From positions 248,001 through 312,000 of the forward strand of contig NZ_JAGGOG010000011.1 of NCBI RefSeq assembly GCF_018614655.1: DNA of 64,000 nucleotides. Reading direction: 5' to 3'. Shown piece after piece: positions 8,995 to 16,925 of this stretch. Within the stretch, counting starts at the first letter, position 1. Each line of letters starts with the position of its first letter. Made by a program: the position numbers and the translations under genes. Origin of the DNA: Pseudomonas fluorescens. Lineage in GTDB: Bacteria > Pseudomonadota > Gammaproteobacteria > Pseudomonadales > Pseudomonadaceae. The notes under the pieces were generated by a model. The model was not told the DNA's origin, made no database searches, and was given only the letters and a program-made list of their open reading frames with translations.

Positions 8995-9040
8995 CTTCCG
9001 GGGCTAATCTGCGGGGCTGTTTCCCGACCAGGAGCACGTC

Positions 9041-9430
9041 ATGGGCGGCCCTCGCAACGAGCAAGGCTTTACCCTGATTGAAGTGCTGGTAGCGCTGGCG
9101 ATTATTGCCGTGGCGATGGCCGCAGCCGTACGCGTGGCAGGCTTGATGACCCAGAGCAACGGGCTGTTGCGGGACAAGTCGATGGCCCTGTTGGCGGCAC
9201 AGAGTCGCCTGGCGGAGTTGCGCCTTGAGGGTCGCTTGAGTCCCGGTAAAAAGGTCTTCGAGTGTGATCAGGGGCGGCTCAGGCTGCGCTGCGAACAGGT
9301 GATCAATCCCAGCACTGATGACCGGCTGTTCAGGGTCAGCGTGCAGGTGCTGGACAGCGCCCGCGAAGCACCTCCCCTGGCGCGCCTGGAAACCTTATTA
9401 GGGCGCCCGCCCTTGAAAGCGGCGCCGTGA
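9041..9430 (+). CDS. gspI: type II secretion minor pseudopilin GspI (HxcV-like)
   Basis: This minor pseudopilin, 129 aa, starts the pseudopilus tip. The prepilin motif is NEQG|FTLIEVLVALAIIAVAM with Glu+5. The length and the region LLAAQSRLAELRLEGRL fit GspI. An AGGAG ribosome site precedes ATG. It is alone on the plus strand between gspG (divergent) and gspC (convergent, 6-bp gap), so the T2SS genes here form at least three transcription units. Confidence 0.93.
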   Translation: MGGPRNEQGFTLIEVLVALAIIAVAMAAAVRVAGLMTQSNGLLRDKSMALLAAQSRLAELRLEGRLSPGKKVFECDQGRLRLRCEQVINPSTDDRLFRVSVQVLDSAREAPPLARLETLLGRPPLKAAP

Positions 9431-9436
9431 GCAAGG

Positions 9437-9868
9437 TTATTGCCGAGTGAGCGTTGGCAAGACAGGAGCGTCTGGCTGCCTAGCGAGGTTCACCCGGACC
9501 TTTTCACTGCCGCGCTCGATCACCACCCCATCGCCTTCAATCGCCGCCAGGCGTACCCCCGGACTGAGGCGTTCGCCCGACAGAAAGCTGCGGGGCGGGC
9601 CGTCGTTGAGGCTGAGGATCGCCACCGCGCCACGGGCACCGGCCAGGACGCCGGTGACCTTGACGTCCAGCGGTGCCGGAACATTGGAAAACCATTGCCG
9701 CGCCGGGTTATCGCTGCGGGCGGCCAGCGCCTGGGGTGCGATCGCCGGGGTGTGGGATTCGGCGGACGTCAGCAGCAGCGGCGTCCAGATCACCACCCCG
9801 GCCAGTGCCGTCAGCAACGCCAACGCCTGGACGGCCTGGGCGGGTGAAAAACGATGGGCGAATGCCAT
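9437..9868 (-). CDS. gspC: type II secretion protein GspC, short form (HxcP-like)
   Basis: This inner-membrane connector should contact the secretin N-domains. It has an N-terminal membrane segment (ALALLTALAGVVIWTPLLL) and one HR-type domain (VKVTGVLAGARGAVAILSLNDGPPRSFLSGERL, ending near residue 130). It is only 143 aa and lacks the C-terminal PDZ or coiled-coil domain of classical GspC, as in the HxcP branch. CAGGAGGT lies just upstream of the ATG. It is divergent from gspH and convergent with gspI. Confidence 0.85.
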   Translation of the reverse strand: MAFAHRFSPAQAVQALALLTALAGVVIWTPLLLTSAESHTPAIAPQALAARSDNPARQWFSNVPAPLDVKVTGVLAGARGAVAILSLNDGPPRSFLSGERLSPGVRLAAIEGDGVVIERGSEKVRVNLARQPDAPVLPTLTRQ

Positions 9869-9983
9869 GGGCGGGACCTCCTGTTTGTCCGTCCCGACAG
9901 CCTACAGATCAATTCGCACGTTTTTATTTCACAGACTCATCATGTTCATCGTGCAGGATCGAATCAACGCCTGGGAGCGCACC

Positions 9984-10445
9984 ATGACCCGAGTCAAACA
10001 ACAGGGCTTCACCTTGATCGAGCTGATGGTGGTGCTGGTGATCATCGGCATCGCCAGCGCCGCCATCAGCCTGAGCATCAAGCCAGACCCACTGCGCCTG
10101 CTGCGCAAGGATGCCGAGCGTTTGAGCCAGCTGTTGCAAGTGGCCCAGGCCGAAGCCCGTGCCGACGGCCGCGCAATCACCTGGCGGGCGGACGCCAAGG
10201 GTTTCCGTTTCAGCCGACCGACGGACGACGGCCTCGGCGTGGAGTACTTCAACCGCGACGAGCAACTGCGCCCGCGCCCCTGGGACAGCACGCCGATGCA
10301 AGTACGCATCGAGCCCCGGCAAATCCTGATACTCAATGCCGAATGGATCAACCCGCCCCTGCACGTGGTGTTATCCGATGGGCAACATAGCCTCAGCCTG
10401 CAAAGGGACGCCGCTGGATTGCTGCGGGTGGTGAACCAGCCATGA
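9984..10445 (+). CDS. gspH: type II secretion minor pseudopilin GspH (HxcU-like)
   Basis: This minor pseudopilin, 153 aa, has the prepilin motif KQQG|FTLIELMVVLVIIGIASAA. ATG at 9984 has GGAG 8 nt upstream; the longer reading frame that begins far upstream would run antisense through gspC and is rejected. The body includes RLSQLLQVAQAEARADGRAI, typical of GspH. The stop overlaps the gspJ start (ATGA). Confidence 0.93.
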   Translation: MTRVKQQGFTLIELMVVLVIIGIASAAISLSIKPDPLRLLRKDAERLSQLLQVAQAEARADGRAITWRADAKGFRFSRPTDDGLGVEYFNRDEQLRPRPWDSTPMQVRIEPRQILILNAEWINPPLHVVLSDGQHSLSLQRDAAGLLRVVNQP

Positions 10446-11053
10446 AGAACCGGCAGAACGGTTTCACGCTGATCGAGGTCATGGTGGCGATCATGCTGAT
10501 GGCGGTGGTCAGCCTGATCGCCTGGCGTGGCCTGGACAGCGTCACCCGCGCCGACAGTCACTTGCAAGCCAGCACCGAACAGACCGAGGTGTTGTTGAGG
10601 GCACTGAATCAGTTGCAACAAGACGTCAGCCTGCGGGCCGGGATTGAGTTGGCGCTACCGGACAACGCCGAAACCCCGGGCCCGGCTCCGGGTGCCCTGC
10701 CAGCATTGACGGTGCGCAGTTCCGACAGCAAGGGCTTTCGCCTGGAGCTGATCCGCAGTGCAGCGAACCCGGACATCGGCTTGCAACGGGTGCATTGGTG
10801 GCTCAAGGGCGACACGTTGTACCGGGCGGTCGCGCCGCCACAGGACAGGTACCCACTGCCCGCGCCCCGGGATGCGGTGGCGGTGCTGAACCAGGTGAGT
10901 GATGTGCAGGTTCGGGTCTGGGATGCGGACAAAGGGTGGCGGCAATTGAGCGGGAACCGGCAGGAGAATCCGCAGGGGATGGAGATCCGCCTGGTGCGTG
11001 AGACGCCTCAGGGGGTTGAACGGTATCGGCAGGTGTTGGGGCCTTTGCAATAG
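10442..11053 (+). CDS. gspJ: type II secretion minor pseudopilin GspJ (HxcW-like)
   Basis: This minor pseudopilin, 203 aa, has the prepilin motif RQNG|FTLIEVMVAIMLMAVVSLIAW. GspJ features include LRALNQLQQDVSLRAG and the RVWDADKGWR region. It overlaps gspH by ATGA. It ends 13 bp from the convergent vreR gene, with no visible terminator in between. Confidence 0.93.
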   Translation: MKNRQNGFTLIEVMVAIMLMAVVSLIAWRGLDSVTRADSHLQASTEQTEVLLRALNQLQQDVSLRAGIELALPDNAETPGPAPGALPALTVRSSDSKGFRLELIRSAANPDIGLQRVHWWLKGDTLYRAVAPPQDRYPLPAPRDAVAVLNQVSDVQVRVWDADKGWRQLSGNRQENPQGMEIRLVRETPQGVERYRQVLGPLQ

Positions 11054-11066
11054 CGGCTACAAAAAG

Positions 11067-11990
11067 CTAACTCAACAACACCACCCCACCCGGCAACTCC
11101 GTGCACTTGGCACCGTAGGCATCCCGAATCAGCAACGCCACACCCGCCAACTGGTTGAGGTTGAAACGCGCCTGCACCCGCCGCTTGCCCAGCTCGGCAT
11201 TGAGCAGCACCAGCATCCCCGGGCGATAACGGTTGATCTCGTCAATCACAGTGTTCAGGGTCGCGTTGTTGAACACCAGCACCTGCTCGCGCCAGGCGAT
11301 CACCGCCTGGGTATCCACGGTCACCGGTTCACCCAGCCCGGCAGCGTCGTAACTCAATTGGCTGCCGCTGCCCAGGCGCACACTGCGCCCGGCGACCTGT
11401 ACCAACAGTGAACCGTCGATACAGGTCACGCAGACGCTGTAATCGGTATTGCGAACATTGAAGCGCGCCCGGGCGGCGGTAACCCAGCCGGTGCCCGCCT
11501 GGACCCTCAGCGGCTGCTCGGCACCGGCCATCACCTCGACCTCTCCTTCCAGCAACTCGATGCCCTGCTCGCGACGGCTGATACGGGTCTGAGTATTGAG
11601 CTCCAGGCTGACGCCGTCACCCAACTCGACCCGGCGTTGTTCGCCCACTTCGGTGCGATAGTCCGCCGTGAGCCCGGCAAAACCGCCGGGCACCGAGAGC
11701 CGTACCATAAACAGCGCCGCCGACGCTGCAATCGCTCCGCCCAGAAAGGCACGCCGCCCGAAATGACGCGGTTGCTGCTGCTCGGCGGCAGGTGCCAATT
11801 GGTGCCACAACACCTTGGCCTGCTCGAAGGCCTGGGCATGCTCGGGGCTCTGGGCGCACCACTGGCGCAAGGCCTTGGCATCGGCGACGGTGGCCTGGCC
11901 CGAGGTCAGGAGAACCAGCCAGTCCCGGGCTTCGCCGCGCAGTTGGCTGTCTGGTGTATCCCGAGCAGTGGAGAGGTTAAAAATGTTCAA
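11067..11990 (-). CDS. vreR: FecR-family anti-sigma factor (VreR-like)
   Basis: This is an inner-membrane anti-sigma regulator, 307 aa. The N-terminal cytoplasmic domain (ARDWLVLLTSGQATVADAK, WCAQSPEHAQAF) is the sigma-binding part. A single membrane segment follows at about residues 84-100, then a periplasmic FecR domain (YRTEVGEQRRVELGDGVSLELN) and a C-terminal STN-like signalling region. The frame opens only at TTG 11990, just after a stop, so a TTG start is likely; no ATG lies before the sigma-binding domain. It is third in the order STN protein, sigma factor, anti-sigma, which matches the P. aeruginosa PUMA3 (VreAIR) system next to hxc. Confidence 0.85.
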   Translation of the reverse strand: MNIFNLSTARDTPDSQLRGEARDWLVLLTSGQATVADAKALRQWCAQSPEHAQAFEQAKVLWHQLAPAAEQQQPRHFGRRAFLGGAIAASAALFMVRLSVPGGFAGLTADYRTEVGEQRRVELGDGVSLELNTQTRISRREQGIELLEGEVEVMAGAEQPLRVQAGTGWVTAARARFNVRNTDYSVCVTCIDGSLLVQVAGRSVRLGSGSQLSYDAAGLGEPVTVDTQAVIAWREQVLVFNNATLNTVIDEINRYRPGMLVLLNAELGKRRVQARFNLNQLAGVALLIRDAYGAKCTELPGGVVLLS

Positions 11991-12029
11991 GCGCGCAGGT
12001 ACTCACGGGTTTTTCTAGGGGCTCAACAC

Positions 12030-12575
12030 TTAAGACGGTTTTCCGGCACCGGGACCGAACCGCTGGACCACTTTTCTTTCAAGACGCTGTGCGCAGTGCC
12101 CCAGGGCCGCCTTGATTTCCTTCTCGACCATGCGGGTAGAGATGCCGAAACGCTGGGAAATTTCCAGGTGCGGCGCCTCTTCCAACCGAGCGGCAATGAG
12201 GATCTTGCGTCGCCGCGCCGGCAGTTCGTAGAGGGCCTTGACCAGAGACTGGATTTCTTTCTGGCCACCCACCACCCGAGAGGGGTCCTGGGCTTCGTCC
12301 ACTGTCTGCAGCAGCTCTTCGACTTCACTGCCGGTCAACAGCCGGGCATCCGCCTGGCGCCGGTCAGCGGCGATGTTCAAGGCGATGCGGTACAGATAGG
12401 CATTGGGTTGCAGCAGGTTCGGCGGCTCGTCCATGCGGTCGACCCGCAGGTAGGTTTCATGCAGGACATCGTTGGCCAGGTCCTCCGACCCCAGGCGTTT
12501 GCGCAAGCGCACCCTGAAGTCCTCGTAGGACGCCAGGAACAACCTGACCATCGGACTGTGCCCGGTGTCTTTCAT
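12030..12575 (-). CDS. vreI: ECF RNA polymerase sigma factor (VreI-like)
   Basis: This FecI-type sigma-70 family factor has 181 aa. Region 2 (EDLANDVLHETYLRVDRM, NAYLYRIALNIAADRRQ) and region 4 (LPARRRKILIAARLEEAPHLEISQRFGISTRMVEKEI) are clear. ATG at 12575 overlaps the end of the upstream STN gene (ATGA), so translation is coupled; an upstream in-frame start at 12605 is less likely. In P. aeruginosa VreI acts under phosphate starvation and activates hxc and neighbouring genes; the same role here is inferred from synteny. Confidence 0.88.
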   Translation of the reverse strand: MKDTGHSPMVRLFLASYEDFRVRLRKRLGSEDLANDVLHETYLRVDRMDEPPNLLQPNAYLYRIALNIAADRRQADARLLTGSEVEELLQTVDEAQDPSRVVGGQKEIQSLVKALYELPARRRKILIAARLEEAPHLEISQRFGISTRMVEKEIKAALGHCAQRLERKVVQRFGPGAGKPS

Positions 12576-13297
12576 GCCCCCGAAACTCCTTCCCCTGCTG
12601 TGCATTCCATGCGTTTTCCTGTGGTGTCGGGCATCAAAAGTAAAGTGACCGGCAAGCGCAACGAGCTCGGTGCCGGACGTTCGACGTGGGTACTGGCGAG
12701 GGTACGAACCAACACCTCGTCGCGCTGAACATCACCGGTTGAGGTGACCAGGAAACTGTGTTCGATGAGACCGTCATGGTTGACCCACACCTGAACCAGG
12801 GCGCGAAAGCTGCCCGGGCGGGTCAGCGGCGAACGGCACAAGCTGCGCTCGATGGCCCGTTGCAAGGCCGTGGCGTAGCTGCTGTTGATTCGCGTCGTGC
12901 CACGCGCCTTTGGCCCCCGAGTCAACGCAGGCGTACTGACCTCGGGTACCTGCAGGGTGAACGCATCGCTGCGGGCATAACGCGCCATCAAGCCAGTTCC
13001 TGTCAGTAATACGCCCAAGGCCTGCGGTGCACTGTAACGCCCGTGTACCCCAATCGAGCGCCGTCCCCGCGTCAGTTCACGGTCCACCAGCACCGCCATC
13101 CCGGTCGCCCGACTGAACGCTTCCAGGGCAGGCGCCAGGTTCTGTGCCGGCAGGTCCAGATTGATCAAGGGCGACACTTCAAGCGGCGCCGCACGCACGA
13201 GCACCGGTAACGCCAGAAACAGCAGGAGCAGGCAAGCGCCCACGAAAGCCGCGTGCCTCCAAGCCCCCCGCTCGACCCTTGCTCTGCATCGCTGCAC
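12572..13297 (-). CDS. vreA: receptor-like STN-domain regulator with TonB-like C-terminus (VreA-like)
   Basis: This exported signalling protein, 241 aa, has a membrane/signal segment (AAFVGACLLLLFLALPVLVRA) and an STN domain (NLDLPAQNLAPALEAFSRATG, VHGRYSAPQALGVLLTGTGL). It then has a C-terminal domain resembling TonB-C (ALQRAIERSLC ... RALVQVWVNHDGLIEHSFLVTSTGD). It has no beta-barrel, the unusual architecture known for VreA of P. aeruginosa. The start appears to be GTG at 13297, with a later GTG at 13243 (GGAGG upstream) possible. It is first in the operon and overlaps vreI. Confidence 0.82.
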   Translation of the reverse strand: MQRCRARVERGAWRHAAFVGACLLLLFLALPVLVRAAPLEVSPLINLDLPAQNLAPALEAFSRATGMAVLVDRELTRGRRSIGVHGRYSAPQALGVLLTGTGLMARYARSDAFTLQVPEVSTPALTRGPKARGTTRINSSYATALQRAIERSLCRSPLTRPGSFRALVQVWVNHDGLIEHSFLVTSTGDVQRDEVLVRTLASTHVERPAPSSLRLPVTLLLMPDTTGKRMECTAGEGVSGA

Positions 13298-13352
13298 GGC
13301 TGACGTGTCCTAGAAAACCGTCATCCTGAGGCCAGTTTATGAATCTGATGTT

Positions 13353-13379
13353 ACGGTGATTGCAAAAAAACATCACCGT
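13353..13379. promoter_or_regulatory. inverted repeat upstream of vreA
   Basis: ACGGTGAT (13353-13360) and ATCACCGT (13372-13379) form a perfect 8-bp inverted repeat separated by 11 bp. It lies in the divergent region between vreA and the small secreted-protein gene. It could be an operator or a stem-loop; nothing in the sequence decides this. Confidence 0.35.
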
Positions 13380-13451
13380 TTCGCCAAGTGCCGTGCACTA
13401 CACTTGCAGCCCATAACGGCTTACTTCTTCGAGGCCGCATGGAGGCGAAAA

Positions 13452-13763
13452 ATGAAGCTTCTCCTGACCCTTGCCGGCCTGCTGCTGTGCGCTGGCGTGC
13501 CGTTGGTCGCCATTGCCGAGGAGGCCCCTAGCGGCTGTACCGAGGTCAAGGTCGATGGCTATAAGGCGCCGGACTATGGTTGCCTGAGCCAACAGATGGG
13601 CAACAACCCGCAGGCAGCCAAGGCCACACAGAAGAATAAAGAAGCGCAGAACGTGCCCATCGAAAATCGCCCACCAAATCAGGTCGGCCTCTCGACGCCG
13701 GCCGCCACCCGCGTGCGCATGGGCAATACCTTTGGCACGTCGGTCAAGCCGCAGCGGCCATGA
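13452..13763 (+). CDS. small exported protein of unknown function
   Basis: I do not recognise this 103-aa protein. The N-terminus is a clear signal peptide (MKLLLTLAGLLLCAG then VPLVAIA) with likely cleavage after AIA. The mature part is polar, has two cysteines (SGCTEV, DYGCLSQ) and a Lys/Gln/Asn-rich middle. ATG at 13452 is supported by GGAGG about 8 nt upstream; the longer frame from 13356 would hide the signal peptide. It is divergent from vreA, so a role in the phosphate-starvation response or as an exported partner is possible but unproven. Confidence 0.75.
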   Translation: MKLLLTLAGLLLCAGVPLVAIAEEAPSGCTEVKVDGYKAPDYGCLSQQMGNNPQAAKATQKNKEAQNVPIENRPPNQVGLSTPAATRVRMGNTFGTSVKPQRP

Positions 13764-14393
13764 TCAATGGGCGTCCTGGCGCCGATACAAGGTCAGCCCC
13801 AACGCCAGCAGCACCAGGATGCCCGCGCAACTGCGGTTGACCCACTGCATCACCCTGGATGAAAACCTGCGCATGGCGTGGCGCCCACCGATGGCGTAGA
13901 CGCTCATCATCACGCAGTCGATCAGCACGCTGATCACCGCCAATATCAGGTACTGCTGGGCAACGGGTTCGGCAGGTTGGATGAATTGCGGCAGGAACGC
14001 CGAAAAGAAGATCAACCCTTTGGGGTTCGACAGCCCGACGAACAACGCCCGCAGGAACGCCGAACGGCCACTTGCGGTGCTCGTCACTTCAGACGCGGAC
14101 AACGCCCGGGTGGGCGCGCGCCACAACACCCAGGCCAAGTACAGCAGGTACAGCGCGCCCACCCATTTGACCAGTGAGAACAGATGTTCGGAGGCCTGGA
14201 GTAAAGCCCCCAGCCCCAGACCCACGGCGCCGATCAACAGCAGGTCGGACAAGGCCGCGCCCGCGATGCCGAAGCCGGCGACCCGCATGCCCCTGGAGGC
14301 GCCATTGCTCAACGCCAGGAGCATTGAAGGCCCAGGCGTCATCATCACGGCGCTGACGGCGAGGATATAGAGAAGCAGCGTTGAAAGGTCCAT
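13764..14393 (-). CDS. LysE/RhtB-family amino-acid exporter
   Basis: This is a polytopic inner-membrane exporter of the RhtB type, which releases amino acids or derivatives. The signature MTPGPSMLLALSNGASRGMR near the N-terminus and FVGLSNPKGLIFFSAFLPQF in the middle are typical. It is 209 aa from ATG at 14393, the usual size, with about six membrane segments. GGAG lies 11 nt upstream. Its stop abuts the stop of the convergent small exported protein. The substrate cannot be read from sequence. Confidence 0.9.
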   Translation of the reverse strand: MDLSTLLLYILAVSAVMMTPGPSMLLALSNGASRGMRVAGFGIAGAALSDLLLIGAVGLGLGALLQASEHLFSLVKWVGALYLLYLAWVLWRAPTRALSASEVTSTASGRSAFLRALFVGLSNPKGLIFFSAFLPQFIQPAEPVAQQYLILAVISVLIDCVMMSVYAIGGRHAMRRFSSRVMQWVNRSCAGILVLLALGLTLYRRQDAH

Positions 14394-14468
14394 CGTGGCA
14401 AGGCTCCGGCGTGGGTGACGGATAGTCAATGTAGCCGACCGCCAGACGGAATGCAGCCACCCTCCTCT

Positions 14469-15305
14469 TTATGGACGTGCCTGGCACTCACTCCACACCT
14501 CACGCATCAGGTCCTTGAGCAGCAACGCCTCGGCCCAGCGATCGCTGATGTCGCGCCCCTCGCTCCCCGTTATCGCGTAGGGCGGCGGCCCCAGCTCACA
14601 GGTAAAAGACAGACTGTCGGGCCGCTCGGCGCGGGCCAGCCAATCCTCGATTCCGTAGCGCCACCAGCCGAGGAAACGCTCCAGCCAGGGTCGGTGCTGG
14701 GGGAAGCTCAAGGGCACCTGGACCTGTTCACCGTTGGAGACACGACCGTGGAAGCCCCAACTGTGGCGCAAAAGAGTACGAATTTGCTCATCGTCCTCGG
14801 CTGCCGCCGGCTCGGGTAACTCACGACCGACCACGTAGTGGGACAGGTCAGCCAACAACTTGAGATCCGGTATTTCTTCCAACAGGTCGAGGGTAAACAG
14901 CAAGTCGCTGGTCAGACGATAACGATGGGTTTCCAGCAGGATCGGAAAGTCCACCTGTTCGGCCAGGCGCTGCCAACCTTCGATCAGTTTGATCGCCTGA
15001 ACCAGGGTGCGTGGCCGGACATCCGCCTGCAGGGTGAGGTGATGACAGCCATGACGGCAAGCCACTTCCAGCGCTGCCGCCAGGTCATCCACGCTGCGGG
15101 GGAACACCTGGCCTTCGATCTGGAGGCCGTAGGCCTTGGCGCCAGCGTGCAGGCTAGCAGCATGTCGGGCATCCCAGAAATGGTCGGTAATGCCGTCGTA
15201 GCCGGCTGCGGCAATCTTCTCGAGCTGTGCTTGCAGGGGCAACTCGCAATGGCCGCGGTGATCTTGCATGGCCCACAGGGATTGAAATATCAGGAACTCA
15301 CTCAT
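14469..15305 (-). CDS. sugar phosphate isomerase/epimerase family protein (TIM barrel), MocC-like context
   Basis: This xylose-isomerase-like TIM-barrel protein, 278 aa, shows family motifs FPILLETHRYRLTSD and LADLSHYVVGRELP (metal-binding Glu/Asp/His) and a late WGFHGRVSNGEQVQVP. It is the last gene of a four-gene minus-strand operon with a desaturase-type oxygenase, Rieske ferredoxin and ferredoxin reductase, starting 1 bp after the reductase stop. In rhizobial rhizopine (moc) clusters a similar TIM-barrel protein (MocC) accompanies MocDEF. The substrate is inferred to be an inositol- or sugar-derived intermediate. Confidence 0.8.
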   Translation of the reverse strand: MSEFLIFQSLWAMQDHRGHCELPLQAQLEKIAAAGYDGITDHFWDARHAASLHAGAKAYGLQIEGQVFPRSVDDLAAALEVACRHGCHHLTLQADVRPRTLVQAIKLIEGWQRLAEQVDFPILLETHRYRLTSDLLFTLDLLEEIPDLKLLADLSHYVVGRELPEPAAAEDDEQIRTLLRHSWGFHGRVSNGEQVQVPLSFPQHRPWLERFLGWWRYGIEDWLARAERPDSLSFTCELGPPPYAITGSEGRDISDRWAEALLLKDLMREVWSECQARP

Positions 15306-15306
15306 G

Positions 15307-16548
15307 TCAGCTTCTCAATAATTGTTTGAGCGCTACGCTGGCATCGGCCAGTGCGCACGCCGAAAGCGGACCAGGATGAGCGATCAGCCGCTCGCATAGC
15401 TTGATGTCCCTGGCGACGCTGTTGCCAGGACCCCAACCGCACGCCCCTAGCAAGCGTTGCTCGGAATCGAGATAGAACAGCAGGAAACCACCGTCCGGAA
15501 ATATTCGGCTCGCCGCAGGCTCTGTCGTGAAAATCACCCCGACTGTTTGCAGGCTCCAGTCGTATTGATCAGACCAGAAGCCGGGAATGACCTCGAAGGG
15601 CAACTCGCCGCCCAGCAGGTTCAGGGCCGCATGACGACCTTGGGTCTCGGCGTTGCGCCAGGTTTCCTGACGCTGGAAACCCCCTTCAGGCTGCAGGCGA
15701 AACTCACAGACATCCCCCGCCGCAAACACATCAGGTGCGCTGGTGCGCAACTGCGCATCGACACGAATGCCCTGCCCAACCTCAAGCCCTGCGGCGGCCG
15801 CCAGTTCCGTGTTGGGCAGCATGCCGATCCCCACAACCACCAAGTCGCAAGGCAACACCTGGCCATCGACCAACTGCACGGCTTCGGCCTGCAGGCTGCC
15901 CTGCACCGTTTCGATGGCCACGTTCAAGCGCACGTCCACACCGTGGCTGCGATGCAACGCCAGCAAGGCATCGGACAGGCGTTGCGGCAGCACTCTTCCT
16001 GCCAGGCGCGATCCCGCTTCAAGCAGCGTCACACTGCAGCCCAGGGCCCGCGCGGTGGCTGCAACTTCGAGGCCGATAAAGCCGCCCCCGACCACCACCA
16101 GACGGGTACCGGGGCGCAACACCGCACGCAGGGCCAGGGCCTCGTCATGGGTGCGCAGATAAAGCACATTGGCCCAGTGTTCCGGCACATGAGGCAAGCG
16201 CCGCGCCCTGCCCCCGGTGGCCAACAACAAACGCCCATAGTCCAGCCAGCGGCCGTCGGCCAGTTGCAGGCGGTGCTGCGCCGGGTCCAGGGATTTCACC
16301 GGATTGCCCGCCAGGTATTCAATACCCAACTCGGTAAGCCGAGCGCTGTCGCACAGGCTGCATCCGGCCAACTCAACGGTACCTTGCAGCAGCCCCTTGG
16401 ACAGCGGCGGACGTTCGTAGGGCGGGTGCAACTCATCCCCGATCAGCACCAGGCGACCGCAATAACCTTCCTCGCGCAGGGTCAAGGCTGCCCTGCCACC
16501 GGCATGCCCCGCCCCTACGATAACCAGTGGCGCATTGTCAGGACTCAT
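15307..16548 (-). CDS. FAD-dependent ferredoxin reductase (MocF/BphA4-type)
   Basis: This NAD(P)H:ferredoxin reductase, 413 aa, would pass electrons to the adjacent Rieske ferredoxin. There is an N-terminal FAD-binding GxGxxG variant (VIVGAGHAGGRAALTL), a second nucleotide-binding GGGFIGLEVAATARALG and the FAD-contacting VFAAGDVCEF. The family's PYERPPLSKG motif is present. It lies 18 bp downstream of the ferredoxin gene in the same operon. The operon order matches oxygenase systems in which reductase, ferredoxin and terminal oxygenase are cotranscribed. Confidence 0.9.
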   Translation of the reverse strand: MSPDNAPLVIVGAGHAGGRAALTLREEGYCGRLVLIGDELHPPYERPPLSKGLLQGTVELAGCSLCDSARLTELGIEYLAGNPVKSLDPAQHRLQLADGRWLDYGRLLLATGGRARRLPHVPEHWANVLYLRTHDEALALRAVLRPGTRLVVVGGGFIGLEVAATARALGCSVTLLEAGSRLAGRVLPQRLSDALLALHRSHGVDVRLNVAIETVQGSLQAEAVQLVDGQVLPCDLVVVGIGMLPNTELAAAAGLEVGQGIRVDAQLRTSAPDVFAAGDVCEFRLQPEGGFQRQETWRNAETQGRHAALNLLGGELPFEVIPGFWSDQYDWSLQTVGVIFTTEPAASRIFPDGGFLLFYLDSEQRLLGACGWGPGNSVARDIKLCERLIAHPGPLSACALADASVALKQLLRS

Positions 16549-16566
16549 GGTGCATATTCCTCACTC

Positions 16567-16887
16567 TTAAACCGTGATAGCGAGCAGCAGACGTCCCGCC
16601 TCGACCCGGACCGGATACGTCTTGAGGTTGATGCACGCCGGTGCTCCCAACGCCTTGCCGGAGCGGTAGTCGAAGCGACCGTTATGCTTGGGGCATTCGA
16701 TGACATGGTCCATCACCAGCCCATCGGCCAGGTGGATCGCTTCGTGGCTACACAGACCATCGGTGGCGAAGAACTCACTGTCGGCCGAACGGTAAACAGC
16801 ATAGGTGCGCTGGGCGTGGTCGAAACGGATGACGTCTTCTTCATCAATATCGTCCACGGCGCACACATCGATCCATTGATCAGTCAT
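16567..16887 (-). CDS. Rieske-type [2Fe-2S] ferredoxin (MocE-like)
   Basis: This 106-aa soluble Rieske ferredoxin carries electrons to an oxygenase. Both cluster motifs are present: CSHEAIHL (Cys-X-His) and CPKHNGRFDY (Cys-X2-His), about 16 residues apart. It sits between the desaturase-like gene (38-bp gap) and the reductase (18-bp gap), as in mocDEF. The size fits NirD/BphA3-type ferredoxins. Confidence 0.92.
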   Translation of the reverse strand: MTDQWIDVCAVDDIDEEDVIRFDHAQRTYAVYRSADSEFFATDGLCSHEAIHLADGLVMDHVIECPKHNGRFDYRSGKALGAPACINLKTYPVRVEAGRLLLAITV

Positions 16888-16925
16888 GGCTTTTTTCTCT
16901 TGTTGTTGTGCAGGTATCGAAGGTG

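Noticed and set aside
9447..10445. 332-codon version of gspH
   Set aside because: The upstream part is antisense to gspC; the prepilin motif and ribosome site place the start at 9984.
11940..12030. Frameshift at the start of vreR
   Set aside because: The frame lacks an ATG and follows a TGA, but a TTG start at 11990 gives a full FecR protein, so a rare start codon explains it.
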